Source: Hydractinia symbiolongicarpus (Eukaryota; Cnidaria; Hydrozoa; Anthoathecata; Hydractiniidae). From it: DNA of 64,000 nt. Positions within the stretch are counted from its first letter, which is position 1. Each line of letters opens with the position of its first letter. The position numbers and the translations under genes were made by a program. Under the pieces are notes generated by a model. The model did not search any database. It was not told where the DNA came from and was given only the letters and a program-made list of their open reading frames with translations. Below are positions 1 to 12,581 of the stretch, piece after piece. Where the stretch lies: NCBI RefSeq assembly GCF_029227915.1, contig NC_079877.1, positions 30,033,851 through 30,097,850 on the forward strand, read 5' to 3'.

Positions 1-246
1 GCTTGACTGTGCAGGTAATTCCGCCCACAATCAGGCAAATCTCTCTTAATTGATGAAAAGTCACGGGACGAATGCACTTGCAATGGAATGTGCAGAGCTG
101 GTTGGGTATCAACGTATTATTTTGCGTCACTTACTTATTTGAATTTTTCATACATTTCTGTCATTTTTACATGTCATCTAGTGCTTAAATACGCGTAAAT
201 ACTATTTTCTCTGCACGCTCGTCGACAATACGTATTAGAAAAACCG

Positions 247-328
247 GGTAGGATGGCCGAGCGGTCTAAAGCACTGGTTTAAGGCACCAGTCACTTCGAT
301 GGCGCGAGTTTGAATCTCGCTCCTGTCA
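247..328 (+). tRNA. tRNA-Leu(AAG)
   Basis: Unit 1, anticodon 281-283. A replaces G at 270 in the D arm and at 299 in the variable-arm stem. T replaces the invariant C56 in the T loop (B box). Confidence 0.75.
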
Positions 329-839
329 TCTTATATCGCATGACCGGAAATGTCCTCGGATAGAGAACATTGATTACGCTTTAAAACTTCGTCCCCAGAC
401 AGACGCATATTTTAGAAAAAGTATAATTAACAAGTCTTTGTCGCATTGGGGAAAAGTGTCACTTGTACCACTTGATTTTGCGGAACATTTCGTTTATTTT
501 ACGAAACAGAGATCTAAAGCGTTTAAACGACATGAGATTTGGATTTACAGCTTGTTAAGAGCGATAGTACGAATGAAACGTTCTTACAGTCATGTTCAAC
601 ATATTTCTTGATAGTTGCATAATTTTTAACATTTAACCCACAAGAGTATAATTTTTGGCGTTTCATTATTGTACCCACGCAATGTGAACTTGTCAAAGTT
701 TACTTGTCAACGGACAGACTTAGGAATTCGGATCTTAGGTTAATTGGTTAGAGCAAAAACCTTCCTGCTAATGTCAGCATAAGCCATTTTTGGGTTACTT
801 GAACTTTTTGGGGACGGGGACTTTATATCTTAAAAAGTA

Positions 840-921
840 GGCAGGATGGCCAAGCGGTCTAAGGCGCTGGTTTTAGGCACCAGTCACTTTGGTGGCGCGA
901 GTTCAAATCTCACTCCTGTCA
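840..921 (+). tRNA. tRNA-Leu(UAG)
   Basis: Unit 1, anticodon 874-876. A64 faces C50, so one T-stem pair is lost. T loop reads TTCAAAT with C56 kept. Confidence 0.75.
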
Positions 922-1306
922 ACTAGTCATACATGTCTGAAAAGTACGTCAGGCAAACATTTTTATTTCCGCTTAACTATTTTGCCTAGAAAAATGCGCG
1001 AACGTTTAAAAAGGATGTATCACAAGTTTCGCTTGCATGCAGGACGGGATCGCTAAAACTGCTTGACTGTGCAGGTAATTCCGCCCACAATCAGGCAAAA
1101 CTCTCTTAATTGATGAAAAGTCACGGGACGAATGCACTTGCAATGGAATGTGCAGAGCTGGTTGGGTATCAACGTATTATTTTGCGTCACTTACTTATTT
1201 GAATTTTTCATACATTTCTGTCATTTTTACATGTCATCTAGTGCTTAAATACGCGTAAATACTATTTTCTCTGCACGCTCGTCGACAATATGTATTAGAA
1301 AAACCG

Positions 1307-1388
1307 GGTAGGATGGCCGAGCGGTCTAAGGCACTGGTTTAAGTCACCAGTCACTTCGGTGGCGCGAGTTTGAATCTCGCTCCTGTCA
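1307..1388 (+). tRNA. tRNA-Leu(AAG)
   Basis: Unit 2, anticodon 1341-1343. The base after the anticodon is T (1344) instead of the purine expected at position 37. T56 in the B box. Confidence 0.7.
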
Positions 1389-1899
1389 TCTTATATCGCA
1401 TGACCGGAAATGTCCTCGGACAGAGAACATTGATTACGCTTAAAAACTTCGTCCCCAGACAGACGCATATTTTAGAAAAAGTATAATTAACAAGTCTTTG
1501 TCGCATTGGGGAAAAATGTCACTTGTACCACTTGATTTTGCGGAACATTTCGTTTATTTTTCGAAACAGAGATCTAAAGCGTTTAAACGACAGGAGATTT
1601 GGATTTACAGCTTGTTAAGAGCGATTGTCCGAATGAAACGTTCTTACAGTCATGTTCAACATATTTCTTGATAGTTCCATAATTTTTAACATTTAACCCA
1701 CAAGAGTATAATTTTTGGCGTTTCATTATTGTACCCACGCAATGTGAACTTGTCAAAGTTTACTTGTCAACGGACAGACTTACGAATTCGGATCTTAGGT
1801 TAATTGGTTAGAGCAAAAACCTTCCTGCTAATGTCAGCATAAGCCATTTTTGGGGTACTTGAACTTTTTGGGGACGGGGACTTTATATCTTAAAAAGTA

Positions 1900-1981
1900 G
1901 GCAAGATGGCCAAGCGGTCTAAGGCGCTGGTTTTAGGCACCAGTCACTTTGGTGGCGCGAGTTCAAATCTCACTCCTGTCA
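1900..1981 (+). tRNA. tRNA-Leu(UAG)
   Basis: Unit 2. A5 faces C68 in the acceptor stem and A64 faces C50 in the T stem: two broken pairs. Confidence 0.65.
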
Positions 1982-2366
1982 ACTAGTCATACATGTCTGA
2001 AAAGTACGTCAGGCAAACATTTTTATTTCCGCTTAACTATTTTGCCTAGAAAAATGCGCGAACGTTTAAAAAGGATGTATCACAAGTTTCGCTTGCATGC
2101 AGGACGGGATCGCTAAAACTGCTTGACTGTGCAGGTAATTCCGCCCACAATCAGGCAAAACCCTCTTAATTGATGAAAAGTCACGGGACGAATGCACGTG
2201 CAATGGAATGTGCAGAGCTGGTTGGGTATCAACGTATTATTTTGCGTCACTTACTTATTTGAATTTTTCATACATTTCTGTCATTTTTACATGTCATCTA
2301 GTGCTTAAATACGCGTAAATACTATTTTCTCTGCACGCTCGTCGACAATATGTATTAGAAAAACCG

Positions 2367-2448
2367 GGTAGGATGGCCGAGCGGTCTAAGGCACTGGTTT
2401 AAGGCACCAGTCACTTCGGTGGCGCGAGTTTGAATCTCGCTCCTGTCA
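2367..2448 (+). tRNA. tRNA-Leu(AAG)
   Basis: Unit 3, left-array consensus form. Acceptor, anticodon and T stems all pair (G2-T71 wobble). T56 in the B box. Confidence 0.8.
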
Positions 2449-2959
2449 TCTTATATCGCATGACCGGAAATGTCCTCGGACAGAGAACATTGATTACGCT
2501 TAAAAACTTCGTCCCCAGACAGACGCATGTTTTAGAAAAAGTATAATTAACAAGTCTTTGTCGCATTGGGGAAAAATGTCACTTGTACCACTTGATTTTG
2601 CGGAACATTTCGTTTATTTTTCGAAACAGAGATCTAAAGCGTTTAAACGACGGGTGATTTGGATTTACAGCTTGTTAAGAGCGATTGTCCGAATGAAACG
2701 TTCTTACAGTCATGTTCAACATATTTCTTGATAGTTGCATAATTTTTAACATTTAACCCACAAGAGTATAATTTTTGGCGTTTCATTATTGTACCCACGC
2801 AATGTGAACTTGTCAAAGTTTACTTGTCAACGGACAGACTTAGGACTTCGGATCTTAGGTTAATTGGTTAGAGCAAAAACCTTCCTGCTAATGTCAGCAT
2901 AAGCCATTTTTGATTTACTTGAACTTTTTTGGGACGGGGAATTTATATCTTAAAAAGAA

Positions 2960-3041
2960 GGCAGGATGGCCGAGCGGTCTAAGGCGCTGGTTTTAGGCAC
3001 CAGTCACTTTGGTGGCGCGAGTTCAAATCTCGCTCCTGTCA
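2960..3041 (+). tRNA. tRNA-Leu(UAG)
   Basis: Unit 3. All stems pair, A box GGCCGAGCGG is intact, T loop TTCAAAT. The best type of UAG copy in the left array. Confidence 0.88.
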
Positions 3042-3426
3042 ACTAGTCATACATGTCTGAAAAGTACGTCAGGCAAACATTTTTATTTCCGCTTAACTAT
3101 TTTGCCTAGAAAAATGCGCGAACGTTTACAAAGGATGTATCACAAGTTTCGCTTGCATGCAGGACGGGATCGCTAAAACTGCTTGACTGTGCAGGTAATT
3201 CCGCCCACAATCAGGCAAAACTCTCTTAATTGATGAAAAGTCACGGGACGAATGCACTTGCAATGGAATGTGCAGAGCTGGTTGGGTATCAACGTATTAT
3301 TTTGCGTCACTTACTTATTTGAATTTTTCATACATTTCGGTCATTTTTACATGTCATCTAGTGCTTAAATACGCGTAAATACTATTTTCTCTGCACGCTC
3401 GTCGACAATATGTATTAGAAAAACCG

Positions 3427-3508
3427 GGTAGGATGGCCGAGCGGTCTAAGGCACTGGTTTAAGGCACCAGTCACTTCGGTGGCGCGAGTTTGAATCTCGC
3501 TCCTGTCA
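3427..3508 (+). tRNA. tRNA-Leu(AAG)
   Basis: Unit 4, same sequence as the 2367 gene. Confidence 0.8.
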
Positions 3509-4019
3509 TCTTATATCGCATGACCGGAAATGTCCTCGGACCGAGAACATTGATTACGCTTAAAAACTTCGTCCCCAGACAGACGCATATTTTAGAAAAA
3601 GTATAATTAACAAGTCTTTGTCGCATTGGGGAAAAATGTCACTTGTACCACTTGATTTTGCGGAACATTTCGTTTATTTTTCGAAACAGAGATCTAAAGC
3701 GTTTAAACGACAGGAGATTTGGATTTACAGCTTGTTAAGAGCGATTGTCCGAATGAAACGTTCTTACAGTCATGTTCAACATATTTCTTGATAGTTGCAT
3801 AATTTTTAACATTTAACCCACAAGAGTGTAATTTTTGGCGTTTCATTATTGTACCCACGCAATGTGAACTTGTCAAAGTTTACTTGTCAACGGACAGACT
3901 TAGGACTTCGGATCTTAGGTTAATTGGTTAGAGCAAAAACCTTCCTGCTAATGTCAGCATAAGCCATTTTTGGTTTACTTGAACTTTTTTGGGACGGGGA
4001 CTTTATAACTTAAAAAGAA

Positions 4020-4101
4020 GGCAGGATGGCCGAACGGTCTAAGGCGCTGGTTTTAGGCATCAGTCACTTTGGTGGCGCGAGTTCAAATCTCGCTCCTGTC
4101 A
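4020..4101 (+). tRNA. tRNA-Leu(UAG)
   Basis: Unit 4. D arm reads GAACGG, and the anticodon stem has a G-T wobble from GGCATCAG. Confidence 0.78.
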
Positions 4102-4486
4102 ACTAGTCATACATGTCTGAAAAGTACGTAAGGCAAACATTTTTATTTCCGCTTAACTGTTTTGCCTAGAAAAATGCGCGAACGTTTAAAAAGGATGTAT
4201 CACAAGTTTCGCTTGCATGCAGGACGGGATCGTAAAAACTGCTTGACTGTGCAGGTAAGTCCGCCCACAATCAGGCAAAACTCTCTTAATTGATGAAAAG
4301 TCACGGGACGAATGCACTTGCAATGGAATGTGCAGAGCTGGTTAGGTATCAACGTATTATTTTGCGTCACTTACTTATTTGAATTTTTCATACATTTCGG
4401 TCATTTTTACATGTCATCTAGTGCTTAAATACGCGTAAATACTATTTTCTCTGCACGCTCGTCGACAATATGTATTAGAAAAACCG

Positions 4487-4568
4487 GGTAGGATGGCCGA
4501 GCGGTCTAATGCACTGGTTTAAGGCACCAGTCACTTCGGTGGCGCGACTTTGAATCTCGCTCCTGTCA
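4487..4568 (+). tRNA. tRNA-Leu(AAG)
   Basis: Unit 5. T at 4510 in the D arm. C53 faces C61, so the T stem loses its loop-closing pair. T56 as well. Confidence 0.6.
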
Positions 4569-5079
4569 TCTTATATCGCATGACCGGAAATGTCCTCGGA
4601 TAGAGAACATTGATTACGCTTTAAAACTTCGTCCCCAGACAGACGCATATTTTAGAAAAAGTATAATTAACAAGTCTTTGTCGCATTGGGGAAAAGTGTC
4701 ACTTGTACCACTTGAGTTTGCGGAACATTTCGTTTATTTTACGAAACAGAGATCTAAAGCGTTTAAACGACATGAGATTTTGATTTACAGCTTGTTAAGA
4801 GCGATAGTACGAATGAAACGTTCTTATAGTCATGTTCAACATATTTCTTGATAGTTGCATAATTTTTAACATTTAACCCACAAGAGTATAATTTTTGGCG
4901 TTTCATTATTGTACCCACGCAATGTGAACTTGTCAAAGTTTACTTGTCAACGGACAGACTTAGGAATTCGGATCTTAGGTTAATTGGTTAGAGCAAAAAC
5001 CTTCCTGCTAATGTCAGCATAAGCCATTTTTGGGGTACTTGAACTTTTTGGGGACGGGGACTTTATATCTTAAAAAGTA

Positions 5080-5161
5080 GGCAAGATGGCCAAGCGGTCT
5101 AAGGCGCTGGTTTTAGGCACCAGTCACTTTGGTGGCGCGAGTTCAAATCTCACTCCTGTCA
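5080..5161 (+). tRNA. tRNA-Leu(UAG)
   Basis: Unit 5, same variant as the 1900 gene (A5-C68 and C50-A64 mismatches). Confidence 0.65.
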
Positions 5162-5546
5162 ACTAGTCATACATGTCTGAAAAGTACGTCAGGCAAACAT
5201 TTTTATTTCCGCTTAACTATTTTGCCTAGAAAAATGCGCGAACGTTTAAAAAGGATGTATCACAAGTTTCGCTTGCATGCAGGACGGGATCGCTAAAACT
5301 GCTTGACTGTGCAGGTAATTCCGCCCACAATCAGGCAAAACTCTCTTAATTGATGAAAAGTCACGGGACGAATGCACGTGCAATGGAATGTGCAGAGCTG
5401 GTTGGGTATCAACGTATTATTTTGCGTCACTTACTTATTTGAATTTTTCATACATTTCTGTCATTTTTACATGTCATCTAGTGCTTAAATACGCGTAAAT
5501 ACTATTTTCTCTGCACGCTCGTCGACAATATGTATTAGAAAAACCG

Positions 5547-5628
5547 GGTAGGATGGCCGAGCGGTCTAAGGCACTGGTTTAAGGCACCAGTCACTTCGGT
5601 GGCGCGAGTTTGAATCTCGCTCCTGTCA
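5547..5628 (+). tRNA. tRNA-Leu(AAG)
   Basis: Unit 6, left-array consensus form with T56. Confidence 0.8.
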
Positions 5629-6139
5629 TCTTATATCGCATGACCGGAAATGTCCTCGGACAGAGAACATTGATTACGCTTAAAAACTTCGTCCCCAGAC
5701 AGACGCATATTTTAGAAAAAGTATAATTAACAAGTCTTTGTCGCATTGGGGAAAAATGTCACTTGTACCACTTGATTTTGCGGAACATTTCGTTTATTTT
5801 TCGAAACAGAGATCTAAAGCGTTTAAACGACGGGAGATTTGGATTTACAGCTTGTTAAGAGCGATTGTCCGAATGAAACGTTCTTACAGTCATGTTCAAC
5901 ATATTTCTTGATAGTTGCATAATTTTTAACATTTAACCCACAAGAGTATAATTTTTGGCGTTTCATTATTGTACCCACGCAATGTGAACTTGTCAAAGTT
6001 TACTTGTCAACGGACAGACTTAGGACTTCGGATCTTAGGTTAATTGGTTAGAGCAAAAACCTTCCTGCTAATGTCAGCATAAGCCATTTTTGATTTACTT
6101 GAACTTTTTTGGGACGGGGACTTTATATCTTAAAAATAA

Positions 6140-6221
6140 GGCAGGATGGCCGAGCGGTCTAAGGCGCTGGTTTTAGGCACCAGTCACTTTGGTGGCGCGA
6201 GTTCAAATCTCGCTCCTGTCA
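6140..6221 (+). tRNA. tRNA-Leu(UAG)
   Basis: Unit 6, all stems pair and the A and B boxes look intact. Confidence 0.88.
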
Positions 6222-6606
6222 ACTAGTCATACATGCCTGAAAAGTACGTCAGGCAAACATTTTTATTTCCGCTTAACTATTTTGCCTAGAAAAATGCGCG
6301 AACGTTTAAAAAGGATGTATCACAAGTTTCGCTTGCATGCAGGACGGGATCGCTAAAACTGCTTGACTGTGCAGGTAATTCCGCCCACAATCAGGCAAAA
6401 CTCTCTTAATTGATGAAAAGTCACGGGACGAATGCACTTGCAATGGAATGTGCAGAGCTGGTTGGGTATCAACGTATTATTTTGCGTCACTTACTTATTT
6501 GAATTTTTCATACATTTCGGTCATTTTTACATGTCATCTAGTGCTTAAATACGCGTAAATACTATTTTCTCTGCACGCTCGTCGACAATATGTATTAGAA
6601 AAACCG

Positions 6607-6688
6607 GGTAGGATGGCCGAGCGGTCTAAGGCACTGGTTTAAGGCACCAGTCACTTCGGTGGCGCGAGTTTGAATCTCGCTCCTGTCA
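6607..6688 (+). tRNA. tRNA-Leu(AAG)
   Basis: Unit 7, left-array consensus form with T56. Confidence 0.8.
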
Positions 6689-7199
6689 TCTTATATCGCA
6701 TGACCGGAAATGTCCTCGGACAGAGAACATTGATTACGCCTAAAAACTTCGTCCCCAGACAGACGCATATTTTAGAAAAAGTATAATTAACAAGTCTTTG
6801 TCGCATTGGGGAAAAATGTCACTTGTACCACTTGATTTTGCGGAACATTTCGTTTATTTTTCGAAACAGAGATCTAAAGCGTTTAAACGACAGGAGATTT
6901 GGATTAACAGCTTGTTAAGAGCGATTGTCCGAATGAAACGTTCTTACAGTCATGTTCAACATATTTCTTGATAGTTGCATAATTTTTAACATTTAACCCA
7001 CAAGAGTATAATTTTTGGCGTTTCATTATTGTACCCACGCAATGTGAACTTGTCAAAGTTTACTTGTCAACGGACAGACTTAGGACTTCGGATCTTAGGT
7101 TAATTGGTTAGACCAAAAACCTTCCTGCTAATGTCAGCATAAGCCATTTTTGGTTTACTTGAACTTATTTGGGAAGGGGACTTTATATCTTAAAAAGAA

Positions 7200-7281
7200 G
7201 GCAGGATGGCCGAGCGGTCTAAGGCGCTGGTTTTAGGCACCAGTCACTTTGGTGGCGCGAGTTCAAATCTCGCTCCTGTCA
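7200..7281 (+). tRNA. tRNA-Leu(UAG)
   Basis: Unit 7, all stems pair. The upstream region carries GGGAAGGGGA in place of GGGACGGGGA. Confidence 0.88.
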
Positions 7282-7666
7282 ACTAGTCATACATGTCTGA
7301 AAAGTACGTCAGGCAAACATTTTTATTTCCGCTTAACTATTTTGCCTAGAAAAATGCGCGAACGTTTAAAAAGGATGTATCACAAGTTTCGCTTGCATGC
7401 AGGACGGGATCGCTAAAACTGCTTGACTGTGCAGGTAATTCCGCCCACAATCAGGCAAAACTCTCTTAATTGATGAAAAGTCACGGGACGAATGCACTTG
7501 CAATGGAATGTGCAGAGCTGGTTGGGTATCAACGTATTATTTTGCGTCACTTACTTATTTGAATTTTTCATACATTTCTGTCATTTTTACATGTCATCTA
7601 GTGCTTAAATACGCGTAAATACTATTTTCTCTGCACGCTCGTCGACATTATGTATTTGAAAAACCG

Positions 7667-7748
7667 GGCAGGATGGCCGAGCGGTCTAAGGCGCTGGTTT
7701 AAGGCACCAGTCACTTCGGTGGCGCGAGTTTGAATCTCGCTCCTGTCA
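7667..7748 (+). tRNA. tRNA-Leu(AAG)
   Basis: Unit 8. Starts GGCAGGA and has GGCGCTGG before the anticodon, like the right-hand copies, but keeps T56. Confidence 0.8.
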
Positions 7749-8259
7749 TCTTATATCGCATGACCGGAAATGTCCTCGGACAGAGAATATTGATTACGCT
7801 TAAAAACTTCGTGCCCAGAAAGACGCAAATTTTAGAAAAAGTAAAATTAACAAGTTTTTGTCGCATTGGGGAAAAATGTCACTTGTACCACTTGATTTTG
7901 CGGAACATTTCGTTTATTTTACGAAACAGAGATCTAAAGCGTTTAAACGACAGGAGATTTGGATTTACAGCTTGTTAAGAGCGATTGTCCGAATGAAACG
8001 TTCTTACAGTCATGTTCAACATATTTCTTGATAATTGCATAATTTTTAACATTTAACCCACAAGAGTATAATTTTTGGCGTTTCATTATTGTACCCACGC
8101 AATGTGAACTTGTCAAAGTTTACTTGTCAACGGACAGACTTAGGACTTCGGATCTTAGGTTAATTGGTTAGAGCAAAAACCTTCCTGCTAATGTCAGCAT
8201 AAGCCATTTTTGGTTTACTTGAACTTTTTTGGGACGGGGACTTTATAACTTAAAAAGAA

Positions 8260-8341
8260 GGCAGGATGGCCGAACGGTCTAAGGCGCTGGTTTTAGGCAT
8301 CAGTCACTTTGGTGGCGCGAGTTCAAATCTCGCTCCTGTCA
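8260..8341 (+). tRNA. tRNA-Leu(UAG)
   Basis: Unit 8, same variant as the 4020 gene (GAACGG, GGCATCAG). Confidence 0.78.
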
Positions 8342-8726
8342 ACTAGTCATACATGTCTGAAAAGTACGTCAGGCAAACATTTTTATTTCCGCTTAACTAT
8401 TTTGCCTAGAAAAATGCGCGAACGTTTAAAAAGGATGTATCACAAGTTTCGCTTGCATGCAGGACGGGATCGCTAAAACTGCTTGACTGTGCAGGTAAGT
8501 CCGCCCACAATCAGGCAAAACTCTCTTAATTGATGAAAAGTCACGGGACGAATGCACTTGCAATGGAATGTGCAGAGCTGGTTAGGTATCAACGTATTAT
8601 TTTGCGTCACTTACTTATTTGAATTTTTCATACATTTCGGTCATTTTTACATGTCATCTAGTGCTTAAATACGCGTAAATACTATTTTCTCTGCACGCTC
8701 GTCGACAATATGTATTAGAAAAACCG

Positions 8727-8808
8727 GGTAGGATGGCCGAGCGGTCTAATGCACTGGTTTAAGGCACCAGTCACTTCGGTGGCGCGAGTTTGAATCTCGC
8801 TCCTGTGA
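8727..8808 (+). tRNA. tRNA-Leu(AAG)
   Basis: Unit 9. G72 faces G1, so the acceptor end pair is lost. T at 8750 in the D arm, T56. Confidence 0.65.
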
Positions 8809-9319
8809 TCTTATATCGCATGACCGGAAATGTCCTCGGATAGAGAACATTGATTACGCTTAAAAACTTCGTCCCCAGACAGACGCATATTTTAGAAAAA
8901 GTATAATTAACAAGTCTTTGTCGCATTGGGGAAAAGTGTCACTTGTACCACTTGATTTTGCAGAACATTTCGTTTATTTTACGAAACAGAGATCTAAAGC
9001 GTTTAAACGACATGAGATTTGGATTTACAGCTTGTTAAGAGCGATAGTACGAATGAAACGTTCTTACAGTCATGTTCAACATATTTCTTGATAGTTGCAT
9101 AATTTTTAACATTTAACCCACAAGAGTATAATTTTTGGCGTTTCATTATTGTACCCACGCAATGTGAACTTGTCAAAGTTTACTTGTCAACGGACAGACT
9201 TAGGAATTTGGATCTTAGGTTAAATGGTTAGAGCAAAAACCTTCCTGCTAATGTCAGAATAAGCCATTTTTGGGTTACTTGAACTTTTTGGGGACGGGGA
9301 CTTTATATCTTAAAAAGTA

Positions 9320-9401
9320 GGCAGGATGGCCAAGCGGTCTAAGGCGCTGTTTTTAGGCACCAGTCACTTTGGTGGCGCGAGTTCAAATCTCACTCCTGTC
9401 A
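9320..9401 (+). tRNA. tRNA-Leu(UAG)
   Basis: Unit 9. The anticodon stem reads CTGTT against ACCAG, one mismatch; C50-A64 mismatch in the T stem. Confidence 0.62.
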
Positions 9402-9786
9402 ACTAGTCATACATGTCTGAAAAGTACGTCAGGCAAACATTTTTATTTCCGCTTAACTATTTTGCCTAGAAAAATGCGCGAACGTTTAAAAAGGATGTAT
9501 CACAAGTTTCGCTTGCATGCAGGACGGGATCGCTAAAACTGCTTGACTGTGCAGGTAATTCCGCCCACAATCAGGCAAATCTCTCTTAATTGATGAAAAG
9601 TCACGGGACGAATGCACTTGCAATGGAATGTGCAGAGCTGGTTGGGTATCAACGTATTATTTTGCGTCACTTACTTATTTGAATTTTTCATACATTTCTG
9701 TCATTTTTACATGTCATCTAGTGCTTAAATACGCGTAAATACTATTTTCTCTGCACGCTCGTCGACAATACGTATTAGAAAAACCG

Positions 9787-9868
9787 GGTAGGATGGCCGA
9801 GCGGTCTAAAGCACTGGTTTAAGGCACCAGTCACTTCGATGGCGCGAGTTTGAATCTCGCTCCTGTCA
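9787..9868 (+). tRNA. tRNA-Leu(AAG)
   Basis: Unit 10, same two private variants as the 247 gene, one higher-order period away. Confidence 0.75.
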
Positions 9869-10379
9869 TCTTATATCGCATGACCGGAAATGTCCTCGGA
9901 TAGAGAACATTGATTAGGCTTTAAAACTTCGTCCCCAGACAGACGCATATTTTAGAAAAAGTATAATTAACAAGTCTTTGTCGCATTGGGGAAAAGTGTC
10001 ACTTGTACCACTTGATTTTGCGGAACATTTCGTTTATTTTACGAAACAGAGATCTAAAGCGTTTAAACGACATGAGATTTGGATTTACAGCTTGTTAAGA
10101 GCGATAGTACGAATGAAACGTTCTTACAGTCATGTTCAACATATTTCTTGATAGTTGCATAATTTTTAACATTTAACCCACAAGAGTATAATTTTTGGCG
10201 TTTCATTATTGTACCCACGCAATGTGAACTTGTCAAAGTTTACTTGTCAACGGACAGACTTAGGAATTCGGATCTTAGGTTAATTGGTTAGAGCAAAAAC
10301 CTTCCTGCTAATGTCAGCATAAGCCATTTTTGGGTTACTTGAACTTTTTGGGGACGGGGACTTTATATCTTAAAAAGTA

Positions 10380-10461
10380 GGCAGGATGGCCAAGCGGTCT
10401 AAGGCGCTGGTTTTAGGCACCAGTCACTTTGGTGGCGCGAGTTCAAATCTCACTCCTGTCA
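10380..10461 (+). tRNA. tRNA-Leu(UAG)
   Basis: Unit 10, same as the 840 gene (C50-A64 mismatch). Confidence 0.75.
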
Positions 10462-10846
10462 ACTAGTCATACATGTCTGAAAAGTACGTCAGGCAAACAT
10501 TTTTATTTCCGCTTAACTATTTTGCCTAGAAAAATGCGCGAACGTTTAAAAAGGATGTATCACAAGTTTCGCTTGCATGCAGGACGGGATCGCTAAAACT
10601 GCTTGACTGTGCAGGTAATTCCGCCCACAATCAGGCAAAACTCTCTTAATTGATGAAAAGTCACGGGACGAATGCACTTGCAATGGAATGTGCAGAGCTG
10701 GTTGGGTATCAACGTATTATTTTGCGTCACTTACTTATTTGAATTTTTCATACATTTCTGTCATTTTTACATGTCATCTAGTGCTTAAATACGCGTAAAT
10801 ACTATTTTCTCTGCACGCTCGTCGACAATATGTATTAGAAAAACCG

Positions 10847-10928
10847 GGTAGGATGGCCGAGCGGTCTAAGGCACTGGTTTAAGGCACCAGTCACTTCGGT
10901 GGCGCGAGTTTGAATCTCGCTCCTGTCA
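10847..10928 (+). tRNA. tRNA-Leu(AAG)
   Basis: Unit 11, left-array consensus form with T56. It lacks the position-37 change seen at 1307. Confidence 0.8.
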
Positions 10929-11439
10929 TCTTATATCGCATGACCGGAAATGTCCTCGGACAGAGAACATTGATTACGCCTAAAAACTTCGTCCCCAGAC
11001 AGACGCATATTTTAGAAAAAGTATAATTAACAAGTCTTTGTCGCATTGGGGAAAAATGTCACTTGTACCACTTGATTTTGCGGAACATTTCGTTTATTTT
11101 TCGAAACAGAGATCTAAAGCGTTTAAACGACAGGAGATTTGGATTTACAGCTTGTTAAGAGCGATTGTCCGAATGAAACGTTCTTACAGTCATGTTCAAC
11201 ATATTTCTTGATAGTTGCATAATTTTTAACATTTAACCCACAAGAGTATAATTTTTGGCGTTTCATTATTGTACCCACGCAATGTGAACTTGTCAAAGTT
11301 TACTTGTCAACGGACAGACTTACGAATTCGGATCTTAGGTTAATTGGTTAGAGCAAAAACCTTCCTGCTAATGTCAGCATAAGCCATTTTTGGGGTACTT
11401 GAACTTTTTGGGGACGGGGACTTTATATCTTAAAAAGTA

Positions 11440-11521
11440 GGCAAGATGGCCAAGCGGTCTAAGGCGCTGGTTTTAGGCACCAGTCACTTTGGTGGCGCGA
11501 GTTCAAATCTCACTCCTGTCA
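11440..11521 (+). tRNA. tRNA-Leu(UAG)
   Basis: Unit 11, same variant as the 1900 gene. Confidence 0.65.
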
Positions 11522-11906
11522 ACTAGTCATACATGTCTGAAAAGTACGTCAGGCAAACATTTTTATTTCCGCTTAACTATTTTGCCTAGAAAAATGCGCG
11601 AACGTTTAAAAAGGATGTATCACAAGTTTTGCTTGCATGCAGGACGGGATCGCTAAAACTGCTTGACTGTGCAGGTAATTCCGCCCACAATCAGGCAAAA
11701 CCCTCTTAATTGATGAAAAGTCACGGGACGAATGCACGTGCAATGGAATGTGCAGAGCTGGTTGGGTATCAACGTATTATTTTGCGTCACTTACTTATTT
11801 GAATTTTTCATACATTTCTGTCATTTTTACATGTCATCTAGTGCTTAAATACGCGTAAATACTATTTTCTCTGCACGCTCGTCGACAATATGTATTAGAA
11901 AAACCG

Positions 11907-11988
11907 GGTAGGATGGCCGAGCGGTCTAAGGCACTGGTTTAAGGCACCAGTCACTTCGGTGGCGCGAGTTTGAATCTCGCTCCTGTCA
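11907..11988 (+). tRNA. tRNA-Leu(AAG)
   Basis: Unit 12, left-array consensus form with T56. Confidence 0.8.
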
Positions 11989-12499
11989 TCTTATATCGCA
12001 TGACCGGAAATGTCCTCGGACAGAGAACATTGATTACGCTTAAAAACTTCGTCCCCAGACAGACGCATGTTTTAGAAAAAGTATAATTAACAAGTCTTTG
12101 TCGCATTGGGGAAAAATGTCACTTGTACCACTTGATTTTGCGGAACATTTCGTTTATTTTTCGAAACAGAGATCTAAAGCGTTTAAACGACGGGTGATTT
12201 GGATTTACAGCTTGTTAAGAGCGATTGTCCGAATGAAACGTTCTTACAGTCATGTTCAACATATTTCTTGATAGTTGCATAATTTTTAACATTTAACCCA
12301 CAAGAGTATAATTTTTGGCGTTTCATTATTGTACCCACGCAATGTGAACTTGTCAAAGTTTACTTGTCAACGGACAGACTTACGAATTCGGATCTTAGGT
12401 TAATTGGTTAGAGCAAAAACCTTCCTGCTAATGTCAGCATAAGCCATTTTTGGGGTACTTGAACTTTTTGGGGACGGGGACTTTATATCTTAAAAAGTA

Positions 12500-12581
12500 G
12501 GCAAGATGGCCAAGCGGTCTAAGGCGCTGGTTTTAGGCACCAGTCACTTTGGTGGCGCGAGTTCAAATCTCACTCCTGTCA
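12500..12581 (+). tRNA. tRNA-Leu(UAG)
   Basis: Unit 12, same variant as the 1900 gene. Confidence 0.65.

Larger units (their letters stand above)
1..9540. repeat. 9-unit higher-order repeat, copy 1
   Basis: Nine 1060-bp units whose private variants reappear 9540 bp downstream. Examples are the CAAAT variant near 40 and 9580, the unit starting at 7421 matched at 16961, and the CCGAGAACAT variant at 3541 matched at 15201. Units 3-9 are not matched one to one in copy 2. Confidence 0.8.

Noticed and set aside
247-328. tRNA-Ser reading of the type II tRNAs
   Set aside because: The long variable arm alone would allow serine, but anticodons AAG and UAG with A73 and the D-arm pattern fit leucine.
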